Of a stretch of DNA of 15,140 nucleotides, positions 1 through 6,918 are shown piece by piece. A program made the translations under genes and the position numbers. Position 1 is the stretch's first letter. Each line of letters begins with the position of its first letter. The DNA comes from Verrucomicrobiota bacterium (lineage in GTDB: Bacteria > Verrucomicrobiota > Verrucomicrobiia > Opitutales > Opitutaceae), in contig JAEWIY010000024.1 of assembly GCA_023386835.1 (NCBI GenBank), positions 1-15,140 of the forward strand, given 5' to 3'. The notes under the pieces are model-generated. The model searched no databases. It worked only from the letters and a program-made list of their open reading frames with translations, and was not told where the DNA came from.

Positions 1-819
1 TTCCTCGATCTTGTCGGCCGTTTGCTGCAGTGCGTCCTGCCGGTGCAAACCTGCCTCGCCAACGAGTTCTTCGCCCGTTTCCACGGACCGACCCGGCGGC
101 ACTGGTACTTGTCGGACGGCGGGCACTTCGAAAACACCGGGTGCTACGAACTGATCCGACGCCGGGTGCCGTTCATCGTCTGCAGCGACGCGGGACAGGA
201 CGACGACTATCGTTTTGACGACTTCGCTAATCTCGTGCGCATGGTCCGCACCGACTTCGGCGCCGAGATTCAAGTCGTGCAGCGTCGGCTGCAGGAGAGC
301 ACGGATGAACCGGACGAACGATTTCCGATGCCGCGGCTCGAGGATCTCGTCCATCCGGCCCTGCTGAATGTCATCGGAACACCGGACGACTTTGCGGCTC
401 TCACGGACACCGAAAAGACGGGCGCCGCGCCCCGATCCTCCCGTGCGCACGCCTTTCTCGCGCGTATCCACTACGCGGATAACGACACCTTCAGCTGGAT
501 GCTCGTGGTGAAGCCGAGCCTCGCCGGCGACGAGTCCGCCGACGTGCGGCAGTACCAGCGCACGCATCCGCTCTTTCCCCAGGAACCGACCACCGACCAG
601 TACTTCGACGAGGCCCAGTGGGAAAGTTACCGCAAGCTCGGTGAGCACATCGGCACGGAGCTGTTCACCCCGCCAGGCGCACGGCCCCCTCCCGGCACCG
701 GCACGTGGTCGCCCTCACTCTGGTGCGGACCAGAAACCGTCGCCAGCGCGCCGAACGGCCCGGCCCCCGCGATCGCGACGGCGACCGTGGTGCGTGCGGA
801 TACCGGCGCGCCCGCTTAA
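1..819 (+). CDS. Patatin-like phospholipase, C-terminal part (5' truncated)
   Basis: The frame is open from base 1, so the gene begins outside the window; 272 C-terminal residues are visible, ending at TAA 817-819. Visible residues 38-47 read SDGGHFENTG, the Asp-Gly-Gly motif that supplies the aspartate of the patatin Ser-Asp catalytic dyad. The following YELIRRRVPFIVCSDAGQD and the DFGAEI stretch are typical of the C-terminal part of large patatin-family proteins, whose N-terminal half carries the GXSXG nucleophile and often membrane helices. The expected role is lipid acyl hydrolysis; the real substrate is unknown. The last 50 or so residues are rich in Pro, Gly and Ala and look like a disordered tail. 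It converges on gpmI. The family call is fairly sure; the total length and membrane topology cannot be seen. Confidence 0.82.
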   Translation, partial: FLDLVGRLLQCVLPVQTCLANEFFARFHGPTRRHWYLSDGGHFENTGCYELIRRRVPFIVCSDAGQDDDYRFDDFANLVRMVRTDFGAEIQVVQRRLQESTDEPDERFPMPRLEDLVHPALLNVIGTPDDFAALTDTEKTGAAPRSSRAHAFLARIHYADNDTFSWMLVVKPSLAGDESADVRQYQRTHPLFPQEPTTDQYFDEAQWESYRKLGEHIGTELFTPPGARPPPGTGTWSPSLWCGPETVASAPNGPAPAIATATVVRADTGAPA

Positions 820-847
820 CGCCAAAATCGAATAGCTCTGCGCAGCC

Positions 848-873
848 GCGTGCGAGTTGAGCACATCGCACGC
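848..873. terminator. Hairpin between convergent patatin and gpmI genes
   Basis: A perfect 8-bp inverted repeat (GCGTGCGA 848-855, TCGCACGC 866-873) with a 10-nt loop lies in the 71-bp gap between two convergent genes. Past one mismatch two more bases pair on each side. There is no clean U-run on either strand, although the minus-strand side has GATTTTGG a little further on. The position suits a bidirectional terminator; that role is inferred. Confidence 0.5.
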
Positions 874-890
874 AGCCCGGCAGCAGACGC

Positions 891-2474
891 TTAGCCGACG
901 ACGAGGCTCTCGCCCGTCATTTCGGCGGGCTTCGGCAGGCCCAGCAGATGGAGCACTGTCGGCGCGATGTCGGCCAGCCGGCCACCTTCACGCATGCGGG
1001 TTTGCTGCGGATTGAAGCCTTCACCAACGACGAACACCTCCACCAAGTTCAACGTGTGCGCAGTGTGCGGACCACTGGTGGACGGATCCCACATTTGCTC
1101 GCAGTTGCCGTGGTCCGCGCAGACGACCGCGCGTCCACCCACCGACGCCAGCGCCTCGAGCAGTTCGCCCACGCCACGGTCCGTCGCCTCCACCGCCTTC
1201 ACCACGGCGGCCAGGTTCCCGGTGTGCCCCACCATGTCAGGATTGGCGTAGTTCACGACCAACAGCGCGTACTTCCCCGAGAGAATCGCTTCCTTCGCGA
1301 GCCGCGTCACTTCCGCCGCCGACATCTCCGGCTGCAGATCGTAGGTCGGAACCTTCGGGCTGGCCGGACACGCGCGATCTTCGCCGGGGAAAGGCTCCTT
1401 GCGATAGTTGTTGAAGAAGAAAGTCACGTGCGGGTTCTTCTCCGTTTCGGCGCAGCGGAACTGCGCGAGCCCCGCGTCCGCCACGACCTGCCCCAGGATG
1501 TTCTTCAACTTCTCGGGCTTCGGCAGCACGACCTGAACGGGCAGTCCGCTCTCGTACTCGGTCATTGTCGCGTAGAACAGGTCCAGTTTCGGGCCGCGGT
1601 CGAAACCGGCGAAGTCATCGAAGACAAACGCCTTCGTCAGCTCGCGCGGGCGATCGCCGCGGTAGTTGTAGAAGAAGACCGCGTCGCCCTCGCGGATTGT
1701 CGCGAGCGGCTTGCCCTGCGCGTCCACGATTGCCGTTGGCGTGACGAACTCGTCGCCCTTTTGCGTCTCGCTGAGCGGCGCATCGTAGTACCGCTGGACC
1801 GCCTGCTCGGCATTGACCGCGGTCTGTTGGATCGCGCGGCCGGTCAACAGATCGTACGCCTTCTGCACGCGCTCCCAACGGTTGTCGCGGTCCATGCTCC
1901 AGAAGCGACCGCATACCGACGCGATTTCGCCGACGCCGATCTCGCGGCACTTGGCGTCGACCGCGCGAACGTACCCAAGCCCGCTGTTCGGCGGCGTGTC
2001 CCGGCCGTCCGTGAACGCGTGGATGAACACCTCGTGAACTCCGTCATGCTTCGCCTGCTCGAGGATGCCGTAAAGATGCTCGAGCATGCCATGCACGCCC
2101 GCATCCGAGACGATGCCCATCAGGTGCAACCGCCCGCCGCGGCTCTTCACGCGGTCGACGATCCCGCGCCAGACCGGGTTGGTGGCGAGCTTGCCCTCGG
2201 AGAACAGCTTGTTGATGCGCACCAGTTCCTGATCCACGATCCGGCCGGCGCCGATGTTCTCGTGGCCCACCTCGCTGTTGCCCATGACCCCGTCCGGCAG
2301 CCCGACGTCCAGCCCCGACGCGCGCACCAGCGCGACCGGCGACGTGGCGTGCAGACGGTCATCACACGGCTTCTGGGCCAGATGCACGGCGTTGGTGGTA
2401 TTCTGGCCCGGGTCGGGATTCTTACCCCAACCGTCGCGAATGATGAGGAGGACCGGTTTGCGCGTGGTGCTCAT
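891..2474 (-). CDS. gpmI: 2,3-bisphosphoglycerate-independent phosphoglycerate mutase
   Basis: It interconverts 3- and 2-phosphoglycerate in glycolysis and gluconeogenesis through a phosphoserine intermediate, using two metal ions (usually manganese), in the cytosol. The 527-residue length is normal for the family. Residues 7-17 (PVLLIIRDGWG) hold the first metal ligand Asp14. MGNSEVGHENIGAGR contains the phosphorylated serine, Ser67. Further family motifs in order are HAFTDGRDTPP, SMDRDNRWERV, FYNYRGDRPRELTKAF, HVTFFFNN...FPGEDR, NYANPDMVGHTG and CADHGNCEQ, which supply substrate and metal ligands. ATG 2474 was chosen because the family starts just before KPVLLI; an upstream TTG or GTG would add 14 residues of no family character. 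No good ribosome-binding site is visible. It stands alone, diverging from a small gene across 140 bp in which I found no convincing promoter. Confidence 0.96.
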   Translation of the reverse strand: MSTTRKPVLLIIRDGWGKNPDPGQNTTNAVHLAQKPCDDRLHATSPVALVRASGLDVGLPDGVMGNSEVGHENIGAGRIVDQELVRINKLFSEGKLATNPVWRGIVDRVKSRGGRLHLMGIVSDAGVHGMLEHLYGILEQAKHDGVHEVFIHAFTDGRDTPPNSGLGYVRAVDAKCREIGVGEIASVCGRFWSMDRDNRWERVQKAYDLLTGRAIQQTAVNAEQAVQRYYDAPLSETQKGDEFVTPTAIVDAQGKPLATIREGDAVFFYNYRGDRPRELTKAFVFDDFAGFDRGPKLDLFYATMTEYESGLPVQVVLPKPEKLKNILGQVVADAGLAQFRCAETEKNPHVTFFFNNYRKEPFPGEDRACPASPKVPTYDLQPEMSAAEVTRLAKEAILSGKYALLVVNYANPDMVGHTGNLAAVVKAVEATDRGVGELLEALASVGGRAVVCADHGNCEQMWDPSTSGPHTAHTLNLVEVFVVGEGFNPQQTRMREGGRLADIAPTVLHLLGLPKPAEMTGESLVVG

Positions 2475-2614
2475 AGGTTGCGAACGTTCAGGGTTGCGCG
2501 GGAATCGCGCGGACAAAAGTCGAAAGTCGCCCGGCTCAATCGACGCTTACGAGCAGTCAAAAAATGCGCAGTTGTGACGAAATTGGACGCAATCCTGCTT
2601 AGCCAAAGCTCCCA

Positions 2615-2932
2615 ATGACGCTCATCATCCGAGACGTGTTGGTTAACCCCCCGACGTGGTTCGCGTCGTTCCGCGATCTCACGCTGTACTGCAACGTCTT
2701 CCTCAACGACGACATCGTCATCGAGTCGGAGGACGCGGACCCCTACTACCACTGGCTTAAACCGCGAGGTGGCATGGACTTCGTCGAGGACTTCGTCCGC
2801 CCCGGCCAGGAGGATGGTGTGCATCTCGATGTCGAACCGAACTTCCCACGGTCCGTGATCACCGACCGGATCGCGCCGGAAAATGTCCACCGTCTCATCG
2901 CGCAAATCCGCTTCTGTCGTGGGCTGAGTTGA
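2615..2932 (+). CDS. Small unrecognised protein, 105 residues
   Basis: I do not recognise this family. It is called coding because about four in five codons end in G or C, like its neighbours, and because the protein has a globular look: alternating hydrophobic strands (TLYCNVFLNDDIVIE), an aromatic patch (DPYYHWLKPRGGMDFVEDFV) and a terminal helix-like stretch (APENVHRLIAQIRF). It is acidic, has no signal peptide or membrane segment, and has one start choice: an in-frame TAG lies 5 codons upstream of the ATG. No Shine-Dalgarno sequence is seen. A longer frame on the opposite strand (2471-2941) runs through the gpmI promoter region and has no family features, so the plus strand is preferred. 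It diverges from gpmI and converges on oxyR; neither suggests a function. Confidence 0.6.
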   Translation: MTLIIRDVLVNPPTWFASFRDLTLYCNVFLNDDIVIESEDADPYYHWLKPRGGMDFVEDFVRPGQEDGVHLDVEPNFPRSVITDRIAPENVHRLIAQIRFCRGLS

Positions 2933-2934
2933 AG

Positions 2935-2964
2935 CCTGCAAACCGGCGCGTTGCGCATTGCAGG
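2935..2964. terminator. Compound hairpin between convergent small gene and oxyR
   Basis: CCTGCAA (2935-2941) pairs with TTGCAGG (2958-2964), and an inner GCGC (2946-2949) pairs with GCGC (2953-2956) around a GTT loop. It fills most of the 48-bp gap between two stop codons facing each other, so a bidirectional terminator is likely. No U-run follows on either strand. Confidence 0.5.
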
Positions 2965-2980
2965 AAGGCGCCGCGGCAGG

Positions 2981-3883
2981 TCACTCGGATTCTTTCAACG
3001 TGAACGCGTATCGCCGCAGAAATTCCACCAGCGCAGCGCTGGCGCGGGACAACCCGCGTCCGGAGCGGTGCACGACGCCGATCGGTCGCACCGGCCGCTG
3101 GGGACGAAGTGGCCGATAAATCACGCCCGCCTCGGTGCCCGGCCGGCGACGAGCCATCGCCGGCACCAACGAGACCCCCAGGCCGGCGGCCACAAAGGCC
3201 TGCACTGTCTCCATCTGGGCACTACGAAAGCTCACCTTCGGCGCGAAGCCGCGGGCCGCGCAAAACTGCAGCGATTGTCCGGCCAGGCAGTGCCCCTCCT
3301 GCATCAGGATAAACGGCTCCGCCTCGAGTTCCGCCAACCCGACGGTTCGCCGCGAGCCCAAGGCGTGCGCCGCCGGCAACGCGACCCACAACTCCTCCTC
3401 GAACAGGACATGGCTTTCGAGCCGTCTGCCGGCCACCGGCAGACTCAGCAGGGCGACGTCGACCTCCTTGCCCTCCACCGCTCGCACGAGCTGGGCCGTC
3501 GTGTCCTCGTGCACCACCAACTCGATCGACGGATGCCGCGCGCCGAACTCACGCAAAAGTCGCGGGAGCAGGTACGGCGCGACGGTGGGCAACGCGCCCA
3601 CCACCACCCGACCACGCAACAATCCGCGCAAGTCGCGCACCTGTTGTCGCGCATGCTCCAGCTCCTCCAACACCCGTTCCGCATGCTCTCGCAACAGCTC
3701 TCCGGCCGGCGTGAGGCGAACCTCCCGTTTTGTCCGCTCAAAGAGGCGCTCTTCCAGCTCCGCCTCCAGCTTCATGATCTGCTGGCTCAAGGCTGGCTGG
3801 GAGACATGACACTGCTCCGCTGCCCGGCTGAAATGGCGGGTTCGGCACACTGCCAGAAAGTAACGCAGCTGGTGAATCTCCAT
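2981..3883 (-). CDS. oxyR: LysR-family peroxide sensor OxyR
   Basis: A 300-residue LysR-type transcription factor. Residues 1-60 are the winged helix-turn-helix (HFSRAAEQCHVSQPALSQQI is the recognition region), followed by a linker helix and the periplasmic-binding-protein-like sensor domain from about residue 90. The segment EGHCLAGQSLQFC places cysteines at 199 and 208, the positions of the pair that forms the peroxide-induced disulfide in E. coli OxyR. RSAQMETVQAFVAAGLGVSLVP follows as in OxyR. These cysteines separate it from generic LysR regulators such as CbbR or CysB. It is transcribed away from katA across a 73-bp gap, the usual arrangement for a LysR regulator and its target. Activation of katA by peroxide and autoregulation are inferred. 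ATG 3883 fits the standard MEIHQLRYFLAV start. Confidence 0.9.
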   Translation of the reverse strand: MEIHQLRYFLAVCRTRHFSRAAEQCHVSQPALSQQIMKLEAELEERLFERTKREVRLTPAGELLREHAERVLEELEHARQQVRDLRGLLRGRVVVGALPTVAPYLLPRLLREFGARHPSIELVVHEDTTAQLVRAVEGKEVDVALLSLPVAGRRLESHVLFEEELWVALPAAHALGSRRTVGLAELEAEPFILMQEGHCLAGQSLQFCAARGFAPKVSFRSAQMETVQAFVAAGLGVSLVPAMARRRPGTEAGVIYRPLRPQRPVRPIGVVHRSGRGLSRASAALVEFLRRYAFTLKESE

Positions 3884-3956
3884 TCGTTAAACCTATTACA
3901 GATATGGGAAACTTATATTTCACGGCTATGACGCAAGCCGGTAAGCTGCGCGAGTC
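3884..3956. promoter_or_regulatory. Divergent oxyR-katA control region with LysR-type dyad
   Basis: This is an AT-rich island in otherwise GC-rich DNA. ATAT (3902-3905) and ATAT (3915-3918) form a dyad around 9 bases and include a T-N11-A pattern (T3903, A3915) typical of LysR-family sites. On the minus strand 3929-3915 reads ATAGCCGTGAAATAT, matching 8 of the 10 fixed bases of one OxyR half-motif pair (ATAGnTnnnAnCTAT); a second copy at the standard 7-base spacing is not clear. For oxyR, GTGAAA (3923-3918) and TGTAAT (3900-3895) are 17 bases apart and would start transcription a few bases before the ATG. For katA, TATATT (3914-3919) could be a -10 box with no -35, as expected for an activator-dependent promoter. 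All of this is by eye. Confidence 0.5.
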
Positions 3957-5450
3957 ATGTCCAATTCCGTCCCTGACGCCCCCCGTTTGACCACAGCTTC
4001 CGGCGCGCCCGTCGCCGACAACCAGAATTCGCTGACAGCCGGCCCGCGCGGCCCGGTGCTAATGCAGGACTTCTGGCTGATCGAGAAGATGGCGCACTTC
4101 AACCGCGAGCGCATCCCGGAACGGGTCGTGCACGCCAAGGGCTCCGGAGCGTACGGCACGCTGACGATCACCCAGGACATTTCCCGCTTCTCCTGCGCGA
4201 AGCTGTTCAGCAAGGTCGGCAACAAGGCCGAGGTGTTCCTCCGCTTCTCCACGGTCGCCGGTGAACGCGGCGCCGCTGATGCCGAGCGCGACGTGCGCGG
4301 TTTCGCCCTGAAGGTCTACACCGACGAGGGCAATTGGGACCTCGTGGGCAACAACACGCCGGTCTTCTTCATCCGCGATCCGCTCAAGTTCTCCGACTTT
4401 ATCCACACGCAAAAGCGGGATCCGCAGACCAACCTGCGCAGCGCGACCGCGGCCTGGGATTTCTGGTCCTTGTCGCCCGAGTCCCTCCATCAGGTCACCA
4501 TCCTCTTCAGCGACCGCGGCCTGCCCCGCAATTACCGGCAGATGCATGGCTTCGGCTCGCACACCTACAGCTTCGTCAACGCGATCGGCGAACGCTACTG
4601 GGTGAAGTTCCACTTCAAGTCCCTCCAGGGTGTCACCTACCACACCGACGAGGAAGCCGCGCAGATCGTCGGCCAGGATCGTGAGTCGGCGCAGGCGGAC
4701 CTCTTCCACAACATCGCGCAGGGCAACTACCCGCGCTGGCGCTTCTGCGTGCAGATCATGCCGGAAGCCGATGCGGCGAACTACAAGGTCAACCCGTTCG
4801 ACCTGACCAAGGTCTGGCCGCACGCGGATTATCCGCTGCAGGAAGTCGGCATCCTCGAGCTCAACCGCAATCCGCGCAATTACCACGCGGAGGTCGAACA
4901 GGCGGCGTTCGCTCCGGCGAATGTCGTCCCCGGCATCGGACACTCGCCCGACAAGATGCTGCAGGCGCGCATCCTCTCCTACACCGACGCGCACCGCTAC
5001 CGCCTCGGCGTCAACTATCAGGCGCTGCCGGTGAACTCCCCGCGCTGCCCGGTCATGCACTACCACCGCGACGGCGCCATGCGCTTCGACGGCAACGGCG
5101 GCGGCTCGGTCAACTACGAGCCCAACAGCTTCGGTGGCCCGCAGCAGTGCCCCGCCTTCGCCGAGCCGCCGCTCGCGATCGACGGTGCCGCGGCGCGTTA
5201 CAACCACCGCGACGGCAACGACGACTACACACAGGCCGGCAACCTGTTCCGACTCTTCGACAAGGGGCAGCGCGAGCGCCTGTTCGGCAACATCGCTCGT
5301 CACATGGCGTCCGTTCCGCGCGAGATCCAGCTGCGGCAGATCTGCCACTTCTTCCGTGCCGATCCGGCCTACGGCCTCGGCGTCGCGAAGGCGCTGAACC
5401 TCGACATCAGCGAGTTCGTCGCGAAGGCGGGCGCTCCGGTCGCCTCCTGA
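3957..5450 (+). CDS. katA: Monofunctional heme catalase (small-subunit type)
   Basis: It dismutates hydrogen peroxide to water and oxygen using heme b. The 497-residue length fits small-subunit (clade 3) catalases; the extra C-terminal domain of large catalases is absent. FNRERIPERVVHAKGSGAYG carries the distal catalytic His59, DLVGNNTPVFFIRD carries Asn132, and RILSYTDAHRYRLG carries Arg338 and the proximal heme ligand Tyr342. RFSTVAGERGAADAERDVRGFALK is the usual heme-channel region. There is no signal peptide, so it is cytosolic. It diverges from oxyR and is followed by a strong hairpin, so it is probably transcribed alone under OxyR control, with hemH next in the same direction. The ribosome-binding site is weak. 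The gene name is by family; katE-type names are also used for monofunctional catalases. Confidence 0.96.
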   Translation: MSNSVPDAPRLTTASGAPVADNQNSLTAGPRGPVLMQDFWLIEKMAHFNRERIPERVVHAKGSGAYGTLTITQDISRFSCAKLFSKVGNKAEVFLRFSTVAGERGAADAERDVRGFALKVYTDEGNWDLVGNNTPVFFIRDPLKFSDFIHTQKRDPQTNLRSATAAWDFWSLSPESLHQVTILFSDRGLPRNYRQMHGFGSHTYSFVNAIGERYWVKFHFKSLQGVTYHTDEEAAQIVGQDRESAQADLFHNIAQGNYPRWRFCVQIMPEADAANYKVNPFDLTKVWPHADYPLQEVGILELNRNPRNYHAEVEQAAFAPANVVPGIGHSPDKMLQARILSYTDAHRYRLGVNYQALPVNSPRCPVMHYHRDGAMRFDGNGGGSVNYEPNSFGGPQQCPAFAEPPLAIDGAAARYNHRDGNDDYTQAGNLFRLFDKGQRERLFGNIARHMASVPREIQLRQICHFFRADPAYGLGVAKALNLDISEFVAKAGAPVAS

Positions 5451-5482
5451 CGCTTACTGCGCCCGCCGGGCGTTACGCTTCC

Positions 5483-5514
5483 GGACCATGGGCACCAACG
5501 TCTGCCCATGGTCC
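5483..5514 (+). terminator. Perfect 12-bp hairpin after katA
   Basis: GGACCATGGGCA (5483-5494) and TGCCCATGGTCC (5503-5514) are perfect inverted copies with an 8-nt loop, 32 bases past the katA stop. CTTCCG follows, so the U-run is poor, but stem strength and position support a terminator separating katA from hemH. Confidence 0.65.
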
Positions 5515-5656
5515 CTTCCGTGCCGGGCGACCGGCTGGTGCTTCCCGCGAGCGTTCACGCGGTGAGTCGTTGCAGCGGCAGCCACGTGGCTCCATCCCGT
5601 GACGTTGTTGGCGCTGGTTGACTCGCCCTTCCACCCACCTCTGTCTAGTTTCCTGC

Positions 5657-6742
5657 ATGTCCAAACGCGGCGTTCTCCTCGTCAATCTCGGTTCCCCAGC
5701 GTCCACCTCCGTGCCGGACGTGCTGCGTTATCTGCAGGAGTTTCTCGGTGACGAGCGGGTGATCGACAAACCGGACTCGCCGCTGCTGCGGCGCCTGCTC
5801 GTCAATCGCATCATCACGCCGAAACGGGCGCCGAACTCGGCCAAGGCGTACCAGGAGATCTGGACGGAGCAGGGTTCGCCGTTGATCCTCATCTCGCGCG
5901 CCGTGCGCGACAAGCTGGCGGCCACCCTCGGTCCGGACACACCGGTGTATTTGGCCATGCGCTACGGCCAGCCATCGATCGCCGACGTGCTGACACAGAT
6001 CGCCGCCGACGGCGTGACGGACCTGCTGCTCTTCCCCCAATACCCGCACTACGCGATGTCCTCGTGGGAAACCGTCGTGGTGAAGGTTTACGAGGAAGCG
6101 CGTCGCGTGGCCCCGGGTGTCCGCGTCGAGTGCGTGCAACCTTTCTTCCAGGACGCGGATTACATCGAGGCGCTCTACGAGGTCTCACGGCCGTACTTGT
6201 CACAACCGCACGACTACGTGCTCTTCAGTTACCACGGCATTCCGGTCCGCCACCTGCGCAAGGCCGACACGTCGCACGCCCACTGCACGATCGTGGACAA
6301 CTGCTGTTCGACGTGCAATCCGGCGCATTCCGTTTGCTACCGCGCGCAGGTCTTTCGCACCACGGAAGCGCTGGTCCGGCGGGCCGGCCTGGCCGCCGAC
6401 ACCTGGTCGGTCTCCTTCCAATCCCGCCTCGTTGGTGAACCGTGGCTCTCGCCCTACACGGACAAGGAGCTGGAGCGACTCGCGGGCGAAGGCAAAAAAC
6501 GCATGCTCGTCCTGACGCCGGCGTTTGTGGCCGATTGTCTCGAGACGCTCGAGGAAATCGCCGGCGAGGGCAAAGAGCAGTTCCTGCACGCCGGCGGCGA
6601 ATCCTTCCAGCATGTGCCCTGCCTCAATGACCAGCCGCCCTACATCCGTTTTCTCGCCGAGCGCGTCGAAAAATGGAAGGGCGGTCTCTCGCCCGCGCGC
6701 GTACAGGCGGAGGCGACGGCGAGCACGCTGGCGAGCGCCTGA
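5657..6742 (+). CDS. hemH: Ferrochelatase
   Basis: It inserts ferrous iron into the porphyrin ring in the last steps of heme synthesis. The 361 residues start with KRGVLLVNLGSP, the classic family N-terminus. FSYHGIPVRHLRKAD contains the catalytic His193, and PAFVADCLETLEEI contains Glu296, the metal-handling partner in known enzymes. After His193 comes an insertion rich in cysteine (Cys210, 216, 217, 220, 227; core NCCSTCNPAHSVCYRAQ) that E. coli HemH lacks but Bacteroidota-type enzymes have in similar form. ATG 5657 is used because the longer frame from 5618 adds 13 residues of no family character. A TTGACT (5618-5623) could be a -35 box but its best -10 (TCTAGT, 5644-5649) is 20 bases away. 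No Shine-Dalgarno sequence is seen. Its product supplies the cofactor of the neighbouring catalase. Confidence 0.95.
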   Translation: MSKRGVLLVNLGSPASTSVPDVLRYLQEFLGDERVIDKPDSPLLRRLLVNRIITPKRAPNSAKAYQEIWTEQGSPLILISRAVRDKLAATLGPDTPVYLAMRYGQPSIADVLTQIAADGVTDLLLFPQYPHYAMSSWETVVVKVYEEARRVAPGVRVECVQPFFQDADYIEALYEVSRPYLSQPHDYVLFSYHGIPVRHLRKADTSHAHCTIVDNCCSTCNPAHSVCYRAQVFRTTEALVRRAGLAADTWSVSFQSRLVGEPWLSPYTDKELERLAGEGKKRMLVLTPAFVADCLETLEEIAGEGKEQFLHAGGESFQHVPCLNDQPPYIRFLAERVEKWKGGLSPARVQAEATASTLASA

Positions 6743-6918
6743 GGGATTCACCCCAGCTCGCAAATCATTCGTCGGCCAGGGGAAAAACGGCGACGTTTGG
6801 CGTTGTCGGATGGCGTCTCAGCCCCTAGCAGCTTGCGCCGGCATGAGGATCGTCCCCCTTATGTCTCTCCCCTCAATTGGCTGCATCATCGAGTACTTCG
6901 CTCCCGAGCTCCGCTTCC

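Noticed and set aside
948..2618. 556-codon frame on the plus strand opposite gpmI
   Set aside because: It is the antisense shadow of a gene with every family motif; the protein is Arg/His/Val-rich with no domain.
2471..2941. 156-codon minus-strand frame opposite the small gene
   Set aside because: It runs through the gpmI upstream region, has no ribosome-binding site, and the plus strand has better codon bias and fold-like pattern.
4059..5348. 429-codon frame on the minus strand opposite katA
   Set aside because: It mirrors the G/C-rich third positions of catalase and has no recognisable family; catalase is intact.
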